IMG/VR virus record: IMGVR_UViG_3300018469_000285
Span: 1 to 44,631 of that record
Length of the DNA: 44,631 nt
Direction: 5' to 3' (one strand)
Source of the DNA: a virus
Shown here: piece by piece, positions 15,379 to 23,171 of the stretch
How the letters are laid out: every line of letters starts with the position of its first letter
Position numbering within the stretch: the first letter of the stretch is position 1
Position numbers and translations under genes: made by a program
The notes under the pieces: generated by a model
Database searches by the model: none
What the model was told of the DNA's origin: nothing
Seen by the model: only the letters and a program-made list of their open reading frames with translations

Positions 15379-17036
15379 GAGGTTATGCCAATGTCGTTGT
15401 ACACGAACAAACCTTCATGGAGTTCGAGCTGGGCATTGGCAGAGTCGATCACGACCTTTACGAGGAACTTCTTTCCTCGGTACTTGTTCTTCACGTTGAA
15501 GTAAAGCTCGGGGATGCTCGTCGCAGCGGAGATAGCCTTTTTCCCCACCAGCTTGAAAGGCTGGACGTTCAGGTAGACACCGGTCTCGGTGTTGTTCGGG
15601 AACGTGGTGTCGAGCGTCCAGGTCTCGTTGATCAGACCTTGGTTCGCGATCGCGGTGACGTGAGCAACCAACCCGGCGTTCAAGCCTTCAAGGATGGTGA
15701 TCTCGTCCCCGAGCTGGGCGTGGGTCGAGTTGTTGCCGCGACCGTCGATGCGGAGCTGGTCGCCGGCCGCAGAGACGTCATTCGTCAGGTTCAAGCCCCA
15801 GAGCTGTCGGTCGTAGTCGTAGACCTTCACGGCGATGTTGAAGGTGAGCACCTGGGGGAAGGTCTGAACGGTGGTGACGCCCATGCTTAAGATAACCGCC
15901 TCCGACTGCTTAGTCGTGACGGAGGAAGCGAGGAGCTGCGGGATGAAGGTGCCCGAGCTCCCGCCGGAGGTGCGAAGTCGGCCGATGTAGTTCTTCGAAA
16001 GGAAGGTATCGCTGTAGCCGACGAGAATTAGTTGCGTTGTGGCCTTGGGGGTGTAGATCGCGAGCGGCACGACGGAGCGGACGTTCATCGTAGACATCGG
16101 CACGAACTCGAATAGTTCGGACGTAAGGTCGAAGATGTAGAGTCCCGCCTTCACCCTGGAGAAGCTGTTGGTGGTGGAGGACTGGTTGAGGAGAAAGAGC
16201 TTGTTGTTCACTACGACGAGACCTTGCGGTGCGACCGAGTAGTTGGTAAAGCCCAGCGGGTCGTCGAGGATTGAGAACAGCTTCCGGGTGGAGTAGCCAT
16301 TCGTTGCGAGGATCTCCTTCGTGGTGACGACGATCCAGCCCTCGTCGGTCGGCGTGATCGCCTGGATGTTGCCGTTCGTCCAGATCCAGTCGTTGATGCT
16401 CCGGTCGGTCTGGGTATTCCAGAGCATGAGCACCCCGCGATAGCCGAGGTTCGCGCCAATGAGGATGCCGTTCTTTCCGGCCTTCAAGGCATCTACGGTC
16501 ATCGCGGAGGGAAGCGTGAAGGCGGTGAGGTTCATGTTGTCGGCCGAGTCGATCAAGCCCACGGAATCCCTGTTGCCGAAGATGGTCATGCCTTCGTAGG
16601 TGTCGGCGGGATGGGCGTAGGAAGTGAGGCCGGTCTTCCAGGCGTCGGTATAGGTGGTGCCGTCTGTCGCGAGCCTTCCGACCACCGTGGCCCCGAAGTA
16701 AAGCAACCGGCCCTGGGAGTCGCCGATGAGTCCCTGACCCGCGTAGCCAGCTCCAACGGCGCGGGAGATGGCGAAGTCACCGAAGCCCGTGTTCGCTTCT
16801 TTGAGAATGTTCCCCGCCGAGTCGTAGGCGTAGGTTCTTCCGCTCGCATCGCCGAACCACTTCACGTTCCCCAGGGTGGCGATGTCGCCGGTATCTACAA
16901 GCTTAGAGATGTTGTAGCCGGTCGAGATGCCGAAGTGGGACTGCTGCATACCCTGCGAGTAGTAGTACTCAGAAGCGCGGCGACCATCGCCGAACCCTGC
17001 TACTCGAGGAAAACCGAAAGGCGCTTCTCTGATCAT
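15375..17036 (-). CDS. Tail protein with beta-propeller-like repeats, 553 aa
   Basis: I start it at MIREAPFGFPRVAG (17036), where ATGA overlaps the previous gene's stop, and not at a further upstream GTG. Residues about 50-320 contain repeated Gly/Asp turns with aromatic strands (WFGDASGRTYAYDSAGN, GLIGDSQGRLLYFGA, GLIDSADN, LMLWNTQTD, GLYIFDLTSELFEFV), as in a multi-bladed propeller. The C-terminal part (about 440-553) is beta-rich. In podoviruses such proteins form the tail hub or a carbohydrate-binding tail plate. The exact structure is uncertain. Confidence 0.65.
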   Translation of the reverse strand: MIREAPFGFPRVAGFGDGRRASEYYYSQGMQQSHFGISTGYNISKLVDTGDIATLGNVKWFGDASGRTYAYDSAGNILKEANTGFGDFAISRAVGAGYAGQGLIGDSQGRLLYFGATVVGRLATDGTTYTDAWKTGLTSYAHPADTYEGMTIFGNRDSVGLIDSADNMNLTAFTLPSAMTVDALKAGKNGILIGANLGYRGVLMLWNTQTDRSINDWIWTNGNIQAITPTDEGWIVVTTKEILATNGYSTRKLFSILDDPLGFTNYSVAPQGLVVVNNKLFLLNQSSTTNSFSRVKAGLYIFDLTSELFEFVPMSTMNVRSVVPLAIYTPKATTQLILVGYSDTFLSKNYIGRLRTSGGSSGTFIPQLLASSVTTKQSEAVILSMGVTTVQTFPQVLTFNIAVKVYDYDRQLWGLNLTNDVSAAGDQLRIDGRGNNSTHAQLGDEITILEGLNAGLVAHVTAIANQGLINETWTLDTTFPNNTETGVYLNVQPFKLVGKKAISAATSIPELYFNVKNKYRGKKFLVKVVIDSANAQLELHEGLFVYNDIGITS

Positions 17037-17371
17037 GGAAGGTGTTTGATAAGGTACGACCCGACTAGGCCGAATATGAAAATTACGCAGGAGCCGATGC
17101 CGACCGCCCACCAATACTTCGCGACGAGGAAGTCGATGATCCGGCGGTTGTCGTCAATGCGTTCGTGAATGCGCTTGTGATGGCCTTCAGCTTCGTCCTT
17201 CGCCTCGGCGAACGTAGCGGTGGAGACCTTCTCATCTTCTAGATTTTTGACGCGCCGGGCGATGTCGTCCTTCACATCCTTGATGTCCTTGCGGGCTTCG
17301 GCTACGTCCACGATCAGGCGTTCAACCTGAGTGGAGAGACGGACCAGAAGTTGTTCGTTCGGTTCCATCAT
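17033..17371 (-). CDS. Coiled-coil membrane protein (XhlA-like), 112 aa
   Basis: Residues about 5-75 are a heptad-rich coiled coil (LLVRLSTQVERLIVDVAEAR, DIKDVKDDIARRVKNLED), followed by a single C-terminal transmembrane helix (VGIGSCVIFIFGLVGSYLI). This coiled-coil-then-anchor design is that of hemolysin XhlA and related phage lysis proteins, which assist holins. It lies in the tail gene operon, overlapping both neighbours by 4 nt. Confidence 0.65.
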   Translation of the reverse strand: MMEPNEQLLVRLSTQVERLIVDVAEARKDIKDVKDDIARRVKNLEDEKVSTATFAEAKDEAEGHHKRIHERIDDNRRIIDFLVAKYWWAVGIGSCVIFIFGLVGSYLIKHLP

Positions 17372-19548
17372 GATGGGTACTTCTGTTCGTAGTTGCCCGG
17401 ATTCGACGGGTACTTCTCGGTGTAGCTGCCGGGTTTGGACGGGTATTTGTCCGAGTAGGAGCCTGGATTCGAGGGGTACTTGCGCGAGAAGAACGATTGA
17501 AGGCCGTCGAGGAGAACTCGCACCCGGCCGAGGGCGGTTACGGTAAGGCTCCTGACGTGCGTAGCGACACGCGAGAGGTCGGTAATAGCTGTTGCTGTCA
17601 CCGCGAGAGTCTTTGTGTAAAGAAAGCCCTTCGCGAGATCAAGAACCGCGAGCGAAGTTACCGACAGGGTTATGAGAAAGGTGCTGATCTTCGAAAGGGA
17701 GATTGAAGCGGTAGCAGTTACGGCGAGGTCTCTGACCGACACTAGCCCTTTAACCAACGACGCCACAGCGGAGGTGGTAACGGAGAGAGTCAACAGCATC
17801 GTGCGTACGAACGCAGGGATGACGGCTGTCGCAGTGACTCCGAAGGTTTGAAACATCGTCCTTACGAAGCCCAAGACACTCAGGGCGGTGATCCTGAGTG
17901 TGAACATCACCGTCCGAGCGAGGATGATGGAGGCCGCGACCGTAGGGGCGAGGCTACGGACGGCGGTCATCACTTTCGAAAGGGCGACGACTGCGGTAGC
18001 AACGAGGGAAAGCGGCACCACCTTCACGAGCTGCTTCGAGAGGGTCACCGACGCCACGCCATTGACGGTCGTGTAATGGACGGTGATCCGGATGTGATTC
18101 AACGAGGCCGTATGAGAGGAAGTAAGCGAGTTCGCGTTCCACGCCGATACGCCGACTCCGAATCCAGAGCTATTCACTTCAGCGGGAGTCCAGGTCGTGC
18201 CCCAAAGATCGGAGGAGCCGCCGAAGGATATGTACGCTTCGGCGATCGACCAGACGGTCGATGTCGTCTTCGCAGTCCCCACGAACGCGCCGCCCTTCAC
18301 AAGCTTGGTATTCGCGTTGCGGATGGAGGTGTTCGTCGCCACAACCTTCTCTTCGACGACGACGCCGGTGATCGTGGCGGATGTCGGGATCGCGAAACCG
18401 AAGTTGGTAGCCTTCAGGTAGTGCGAGCTTTCATTACTAACTCCGGCGACGGAGGCCAATACAGCGGTGGCGTACGAACCGTTGTCGGTCTGAGCGTTGT
18501 TAGGATTAGTCCAAGCGACCGTACCAACGGTGGCGTCATCGGAGGTCGTGGCTGGACTCAGCGGGCCATCAGAGAGCGAGACCGTGCCTCCGACCGCGAG
18601 AGAGACGAGATGAATAGCAGCCTTAGTGAGTGTAGGAACAACGGTCGCGGTCAGGGAAAGAGCTTTGACGGTGATCTGGGATCTCGTTAGGGAGAGAACT
18701 GCGGTAGCCGTGATCGCGAAGGAGTTGACGACGGTCCTAACCTTCGAGAGGGCAAGGACGGCTGTGGTAGTCACGGAAAGAGTGGCTAGGGTGATACGGG
18801 CTTTCGTGAGGCTTAGAACTGAAGTAGCAGTCTGCGTGAGGGATCGAACGGCCGTCATCACCTTCGAAAGAAGGACGGATGCGGTCGCAGTGGCCGGGAT
18901 GGACTGCGTGTAGGTGGTGACTTGATCCCGGTACGCGTTGCCGGCTCCGCCGTTATTAAGATCCGTCCTCTCTTGCGACGACAGCACCTTGCTCCAGTAG
19001 TAGCAGAGGTCGAATGACATCGAAGCGCCATTGGCGTTCCCGTGATCCTGACCGATCTTCAGCCCGGATGTGGACGGAACAGACGTTCCACCGGTCGCGA
19101 CGTTGACGAGGTTCTTGTAGAGCTTTAGAGCGATTCCGTCCCAGGTGATTATTACGTGATACGAAACGCCCGTGCTGAGGTTCGCGGCGTCGTTACAGAA
19201 GTTCGCGTCGTTCGTTCCGAAGTAGAGCTTCGAATTGAAAATCTGGACGTTCGGGCCAGCGTTCGCGCTGTCGCCGTCCATGATCTGTGTGTTGGACAGC
19301 GAAGAGGTGTTGAAGAAGAACGAGATTGAACCGGCCGAGCCCCAGGTGATGGAGCTGAAGTCGATACGTGACGAACCGCCGAACCCGGCACCCTGAAGTA
19401 TCTTTCCGTTGCCGGAGGAGTACGTAATCGAGGTGTCTGAGCCGTTGCGCGATCCGACCTCGTCATTCGAGTTGCCTTCGAAGTTCCAGCCAGCAACAAG
19501 GCCCGTTTCAAGGGTTCCTGCTGTGTCGATGTCGAAGTGTTTCGCCAT
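17368..19548 (-). CDS. Repeat-rich tail protein with LamG-like domain, 726 aa
   Basis: Residues about 10-205 look like a LamG/ConA jelly roll (LVAGWNFEGNSNDEVGS, VLSSQERTDLNNGG). Then come repeats of about 20 residues built on [T-A-T-A-V-L-x-L-S-K-V-x-T-x-V-x-S-L-x-V], some five or six before and about eight after a beta domain at about 340-490. The last about 37 residues are four copies of an 11-residue unit KYPSNPGSYTE. The repeated hydrophobic strands probably form a fibrous beta stack. It begins the tail gene block and is likely a host-recognition fibre. Confidence 0.7.
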   Translation of the reverse strand: MAKHFDIDTAGTLETGLVAGWNFEGNSNDEVGSRNGSDTSITYSSGNGKILQGAGFGGSSRIDFSSITWGSAGSISFFFNTSSLSNTQIMDGDSANAGPNVQIFNSKLYFGTNDANFCNDAANLSTGVSYHVIITWDGIALKLYKNLVNVATGGTSVPSTSGLKIGQDHGNANGASMSFDLCYYWSKVLSSQERTDLNNGGAGNAYRDQVTTYTQSIPATATASVLLSKVMTAVRSLTQTATSVLSLTKARITLATLSVTTTAVLALSKVRTVVNSFAITATAVLSLTRSQITVKALSLTATVVPTLTKAAIHLVSLAVGGTVSLSDGPLSPATTSDDATVGTVAWTNPNNAQTDNGSYATAVLASVAGVSNESSHYLKATNFGFAIPTSATITGVVVEEKVVATNTSIRNANTKLVKGGAFVGTAKTTSTVWSIAEAYISFGGSSDLWGTTWTPAEVNSSGFGVGVSAWNANSLTSSHTASLNHIRITVHYTTVNGVASVTLSKQLVKVVPLSLVATAVVALSKVMTAVRSLAPTVAASIILARTVMFTLRITALSVLGFVRTMFQTFGVTATAVIPAFVRTMLLTLSVTTSAVASLVKGLVSVRDLAVTATASISLSKISTFLITLSVTSLAVLDLAKGFLYTKTLAVTATAITDLSRVATHVRSLTVTALGRVRVLLDGLQSFFSRKYPSNPGSYSDKYPSKPGSYTEKYPSNPGNYEQKYPS

Positions 19549-19611
19549 GTGGGGAGAGCGGTAATCCGCTCATCCCTGTTCCTCGGAGGGAGGAAGAGAG
19601 GGAGAGGACAA

Positions 19612-19977
19612 CTAGGTCTGCTTGATGTCGATCGTGAACTGGATCTTGTCTCCCGCGGCGAGAACGACTCCGGTGAAGTCGCCCTTCACCCAGAGGTTGC
19701 CGGAAGACGAAGCGGAGAACAGTCCGCCGTTCGTGATCGTCGCACCGGACACAGAGGTCAAGGTGCAGATGTTTCGAAGCGTGTCGTTAGCGACGGTTGT
19801 CGTGACGATGGACTGAGTAGATGCGGCCCGTTCGGCAGATACCTCGGTGAAGAGGGTGGTGTCGGTCGCGGCAGCGGTTCCAGCTCCAGTTCCCCAGCCA
19901 ACGTAAGGCGTGGCGAGAAGGGTGTTAGAAGCGGCGATCATCTGGGCTTTGCCCGTGTTAGTTAGAACGGTAGCCAT
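19612..19977 (-). CDS. Tail/virion structural protein, 121 aa
   Basis: Beta-rich small protein with MATVLTNTGKAQMIAAS, YVGWGTGAGTAAATDTTLF, and ending AGDKIQFTIDIKQT. I recall this type of sequence from phage structural clusters, often annotated as tail fibre-like; the exact role is unknown. It follows the head genes and precedes the repeat-rich tail protein. Confidence 0.6.
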   Translation of the reverse strand: MATVLTNTGKAQMIAASNTLLATPYVGWGTGAGTAAATDTTLFTEVSAERAASTQSIVTTTVANDTLRNICTLTSVSGATITNGGLFSASSSGNLWVKGDFTGVVLAAGDKIQFTIDIKQT

Positions 19978-20095
19978 GCTTGAGGTTTGCGAGTTTGATT
20001 CTTAGAAAGCTTCCGACCTTTTGAAAGACGTTGCCTCCGACGATGGTTCCAAGGTTCTCCCGCGTTCCATCAGCGCGAATGATCACAGCTCTCAT
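19958..20095 (-). CDS. Small structural-cluster protein, 45 aa
   Basis: Encodes MRAVIIRADGTRENLGTIVGG and a basic C-terminus (RIKLANLKHGYRSN). The start at 20095 has AGGAG six bases upstream. A further upstream ATG at 20134 (MPEIQTIGD) is possible. It overlaps the next gene by 20 nt. Function unknown. Confidence 0.55.
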   Translation of the reverse strand: MRAVIIRADGTRENLGTIVGGNVFQKVGSFLRIKLANLKHGYRSN

Positions 20096-20138
20096 CGTCA
20101 TCTCCTGGTCACCTATGGTTTGGATCTCAGGCATGGGG

Positions 20139-20633
20139 TTAGAGGGTTTGGAGTCCCGGGAGGATCGGGAACGGAGTGTTGATGTAGACGGCGTTCGGGA
20201 CGACAGTAGCGTCGTCGAGATCGGTCGTGCCGCCAACGAAGTCTCCGGTGCCTGTCGGGTTCACGATGGCGAAGCCGATCATGGCGTAGCCGTCAGCGAT
20301 CGTCGGGAAGACCACGCCAGCGAGGGTTGCTCCGGCAGTTCCCATCTGAGCAGTGACAGTGCCGGCGGCGTTCATCGAGAGGACGTATACGTTGAAGAGG
20401 TCGGCGGCGACGGTTCCGGCGATGACTATCTCCGCGGTGGTCTTAGAAGCAAGGACTCCTTCGATTAGAGCGTAGGTCGTGTTCGCAATCTTTAGCTTCG
20501 GTTTGCTCGAAGATCCGATGGTGAGGCCAGCGGAGTTCAAAACCTGGGAGGTTAATGGACGCTGAAGCTTGTCGAAGATAGCTTCGAACTCGGCGAGGCT
20601 GTTCGGGAACTTGATGGATCTAGTTCGGGACAT
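20139..20633 (-). CDS. Virion protein (possible head decoration), 164 aa
   Basis: Starts MSRTRSIKFPNSLAEFE and carries beta-rich Ala/Gly segments (AEIVIAGTVAADLFNVYVLSMNA-like). I set the start at 20633 because the frame upstream shadows the capsid gene and its leader. It sits directly downstream of the capsid gene, where decoration or head-completion proteins are often found. Not matched to a named family. Confidence 0.6.
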   Translation of the reverse strand: MSRTRSIKFPNSLAEFEAIFDKLQRPLTSQVLNSAGLTIGSSSKPKLKIANTTYALIEGVLASKTTAEIVIAGTVAADLFNVYVLSMNAAGTVTAQMGTAGATLAGVVFPTIADGYAMIGFAIVNPTGTGDFVGGTTDLDDATVVPNAVYINTPFPILPGLQTL

Positions 20634-20715
20634 ATGGATAAAGTTGGGTGAGTGATACGACCTTTCGTGTGCTCTTCCCCGCCCCGAAGGGCAGAGAGAG
20701 CACGCGAGAGGCGGC

Positions 20716-21819
20716 TTAAGCGAACTTGACGTACGCGTGGGCGGCGAACTTGCGGCGCTCATCAGCGACCTTACCGTCGTAGACAAAGAGATCTTTGTAC
20801 GCGCAACCGAAGTTGCCGATTAGGTCCTCTTCCATGCCGACCTGAAGAGCCTTGTCCGCGAAGGTCAAGAAGCTCTTTTGAGCCGCCATGATGTGATAGC
20901 CGTTGGTGTTGTCACCGGCCACACGCTGAGTCTTGATGAGCTTGAAGCCTTCCAAGGTGCCCATGTAACCCTTAACAACCAGCGCTTGGTAGGCAGGTTC
21001 GACGGCGAGCTTGATGCCCGTGTCTTTGGCGAGGGTGGTGAAGGCAGCGGCAGGAAGCGGAAGGAAGCGATCTTCCTCCGGTACTTCAGCTTCGTCGAGC
21101 ATCTGCTTCAACGCGAGAACCATAGTCAAGAACGTCGGGTTTGAACCGCCGTTGTCGATGGTCTTCACGGTGTTTGCCTGGATCTCGTAGGTTGCTCCAG
21201 CGGAGATGGCGCCGCCCGTGTAGGCGGAGGTCTCATCGTCGGAGTCGTTCTCAATCACGATGGCGGTGGCAGACGAGTAGGTCTTCACGCGATACCAGAC
21301 GGAGTGGCCGAGGGCCTTGAAAGGCTTGCCAACCATGGCGGCGGTGAAGGTGGTGCCGGAGCCAGTTACGGCGCCGGTGGTTACGTCAACGGTGACAGTA
21401 CCCGTGGTGTACGAGGTGCCGTACCACTGACCCGCGGCGGCGTCGGACCAGAAGCTCAAGATGTAGGTCATCATGTTCTTCCGGCGTTCGCTGGCGGTCT
21501 GAGTGACGATCGTCGCCTTCGGGTTCTTGATGTAGGAAACCCAGTTGTCGATGGTCTTCTCTTTCCAGTAGAACGATTTCTTCTGGTTGATGCGGAAGAC
21601 GGTGTTGACTTCCGTGAGGTCGTCAGCCGTCAAGTTGGACCCGTCGTAGTTTTTCTCCGATACCCGGTTAAGGGAAAGGATGTTCAGGACGGAGCCAACT
21701 GCGTTGATCTCGCCTTCGTAGTCGCGATTGATGATCTCTTCGATCGGCGCGTTCTCGTAGACGTGCTTTATGAGTTTGGCGGAAAAGCCCTCCGCTACAG
21801 TTGTACCTCTTGCAGACAT
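20716..21819 (-). CDS. Major capsid protein (P22-like coat fold), 367 aa
   Basis: Position between scaffold and head genes, size, and the pattern of an N-arm helix (AKLIKHVYENAPIEEIIN), a central beta domain and the C-terminal part (YMGTLEGFKLIKTQRV, YHIMAAQKSFLTFADK, LFVYDGKVADERR) fit an HK97-fold coat protein of the P22 branch. Residues about 138-214 (TTGTVTVDVTTG, VTGSGTTFTAAMVG, GGAISAGATYEI) form an inserted Ig-like beta domain, as in the I-domain of some podovirus coat proteins. The start is preceded by an A/C-rich leader with no Shine-Dalgarno. Confidence 0.8.
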   Translation of the reverse strand: MSARGTTVAEGFSAKLIKHVYENAPIEEIINRDYEGEINAVGSVLNILSLNRVSEKNYDGSNLTADDLTEVNTVFRINQKKSFYWKEKTIDNWVSYIKNPKATIVTQTASERRKNMMTYILSFWSDAAAGQWYGTSYTTGTVTVDVTTGAVTGSGTTFTAAMVGKPFKALGHSVWYRVKTYSSATAIVIENDSDDETSAYTGGAISAGATYEIQANTVKTIDNGGSNPTFLTMVLALKQMLDEAEVPEEDRFLPLPAAAFTTLAKDTGIKLAVEPAYQALVVKGYMGTLEGFKLIKTQRVAGDNTNGYHIMAAQKSFLTFADKALQVGMEEDLIGNFGCAYKDLFVYDGKVADERRKFAAHAYVKFA

Positions 21820-21852
21820 GTTTGTTGGTGTTTAGATGGCACCAACCGCGTT

Positions 21853-22566
21853 CTAGACGTCTAGCTCGGAAGTATCGTGAGTATCGATGTACTCCTTGTA
21901 CTTCTTATAGTCCGTCTCGCGGAGCGTTTTGAGCTCTGAGCCAGACATAAGCTTGGTCTTCTCGGGTCCTCTAGGGCCACCGTTGCCGGGCAAGAGCCCT
22001 GGTGCTTTCGGTGCTGGCGGAGTGGTTGTGGTAGACGATCCTTCGTAGAGGAAAGCTGAGACGAGCGTAGGGAGCGGTGCTCCTTTGTGCGTCGGCTTCT
22101 TCGCAAATTCCTTGAATGCCTGCTCCTTGCCTTGTAAGGAAGGGTTTGATGCGATGGCGAGTTCAAGGTCGGTGTTCCAGCGCTGAGTTGCCTTCTCCTG
22201 TTCTCGCTCAGTGAGGAGCGAGGTGGTGAGGCGCTCTGTCGCGAACGTCCGGCGAGCTAGCTTCCTCTCGGTGTCGGTCATCACTTCCCATTCCGGGAAT
22301 GCTGCCTGGAGATCCGAGTCGGTTGGTTCGTTTGTCAATTCCTTTCGAGGATTCTCAAGCTCGGCAAGCCGGGCGGCGAGAATCTGATTCTCCGTGGTGG
22401 ATGCCGAGAACTTCGCTTTGTAGTCGATGTCGTCTTTCGGCGGTTCAACTACCGGCAAGGTTGGTGGGATCTCAGGGACAGTCGGCTCGATGACCGGCTG
22501 CGGAGCTACAGGCTCCGTCTGTTCGTCCGTCTGCGTAGGCAGGTTTGGATCTACTTCTGGGTTCAT
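21853..22566 (-). CDS. Scaffolding protein, 237 aa
   Basis: Pro/Glu/Thr-rich N-terminal third, a long central amphipathic helix (LAARLAELENPRKELTN, TDTERKLARRTFATERL), and a C-terminal basic/helical tail (LKTLRETDYKKYKEYID). Low complexity, helix content and position directly upstream of the coat gene are those of phage scaffolds. No protease domain is seen, so a chaperone-like scaffold removed or expelled during DNA packaging is likely. Confidence 0.75.
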   Translation of the reverse strand: MNPEVDPNLPTQTDEQTEPVAPQPVIEPTVPEIPPTLPVVEPPKDDIDYKAKFSASTTENQILAARLAELENPRKELTNEPTDSDLQAAFPEWEVMTDTERKLARRTFATERLTTSLLTEREQEKATQRWNTDLELAIASNPSLQGKEQAFKEFAKKPTHKGAPLPTLVSAFLYEGSSTTTTPPAPKAPGLLPGNGGPRGPEKTKLMSGSELKTLRETDYKKYKEYIDTHDTSELDV

Positions 22567-22628
22567 GGGGTTGTGTCCGTCCCGTTTCCGGGGTTTGGAC
22601 GATTAACGACTAGGTTGATTTGAAAGGT

Positions 22629-22832
22629 CTACTTGCTGGCTTTCTTCGCTGCTGGTTCGGCTGGCGCATCTTCGACCGGCGCAGGCACCTTGAGAACCTC
22701 GGCGAACTTCACGACTTCATCGGAAGTGAGATACGAGGCACGAGCGCGTACGAACGCCGCGTCGTCTTCGCTCCAGGTGTTGGTATCCGTGGTGCGAAGG
22801 GTGTCGAGTCTTGCTTGTGAAATTGGGTCCAT
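22629..22832 (-). CDS. Small virion-cluster protein, 67 aa
   Basis: Starts MDPISQARLDTLRTTDTN and ends in an Ala/Pro/Lys tail (EPAAKKASK). Helical, acidic, no motifs. ATG preceded by the A-rich leader CGAACAATCAA without Shine-Dalgarno. It lies between scaffold and portal-side genes; could be a head-assembly helper. Confidence 0.55.
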   Translation of the reverse strand: MDPISQARLDTLRTTDTNTWSEDDAAFVRARASYLTSDEVVKFAEVLKVPAPVEDAPAEPAAKKASK

Positions 22833-22844
22833 TTGATTGTTCGA

Positions 22845-23171
22845 TTAGATTTCGACCTTGAATGTTTGCTTGAGGTGGGCGCGGAGCGAGTCACGCTGCG
22901 CGGATGGGGTATCGAGGAAAAGGGTGAGGGTGTCGTTGAAGTGCGAGAGGGCTTGGTAGAAGGTCTGACGCTTCTCCGAGTTGTCGAACTTCTTCATCTC
23001 CTCGTGAGCCCGCCGGCCTTCGGAGGCGACAAGCTTGCGGATGTCGTCGAGGGTGACTTCGGGTGAGGAGAGGATGCGGCCCCACTCCTGATATGTCTTC
23101 CGCTCTTCCGCGCTCAGCTCATCGAAGCTCTTGATGCCCAACCTTTCGAGTAGTTCGGAGAGGTTAAACAT
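22845..23171 (-). CDS. Portal-adjacent hypothetical protein, 108 aa
   Basis: All-helical (MFNLSELLERLGIKSFDEL, EERKTYQEWGRIL, REHEEMKK-like helix, LKQTFKVEI end). Overlaps the portal gene's 3' end by 8 nt. Small acidic proteins here are often found beside the portal in this kind of phage; function unknown. Confidence 0.6.
   Translation of the reverse strand: MFNLSELLERLGIKSFDELSAEERKTYQEWGRILSSPEVTLDDIRKLVASEGRRAHEEMKKFDNSEKRQTFYQALSHFNDTLTLFLDTPSAQRDSLRAHLKQTFKVEI

Noticed and set aside
17037-17114. Upstream start of the propeller protein
   Set aside because: The residues before MIREAPF overlap the coiled-coil gene in another frame and lack a ribosome binding site.
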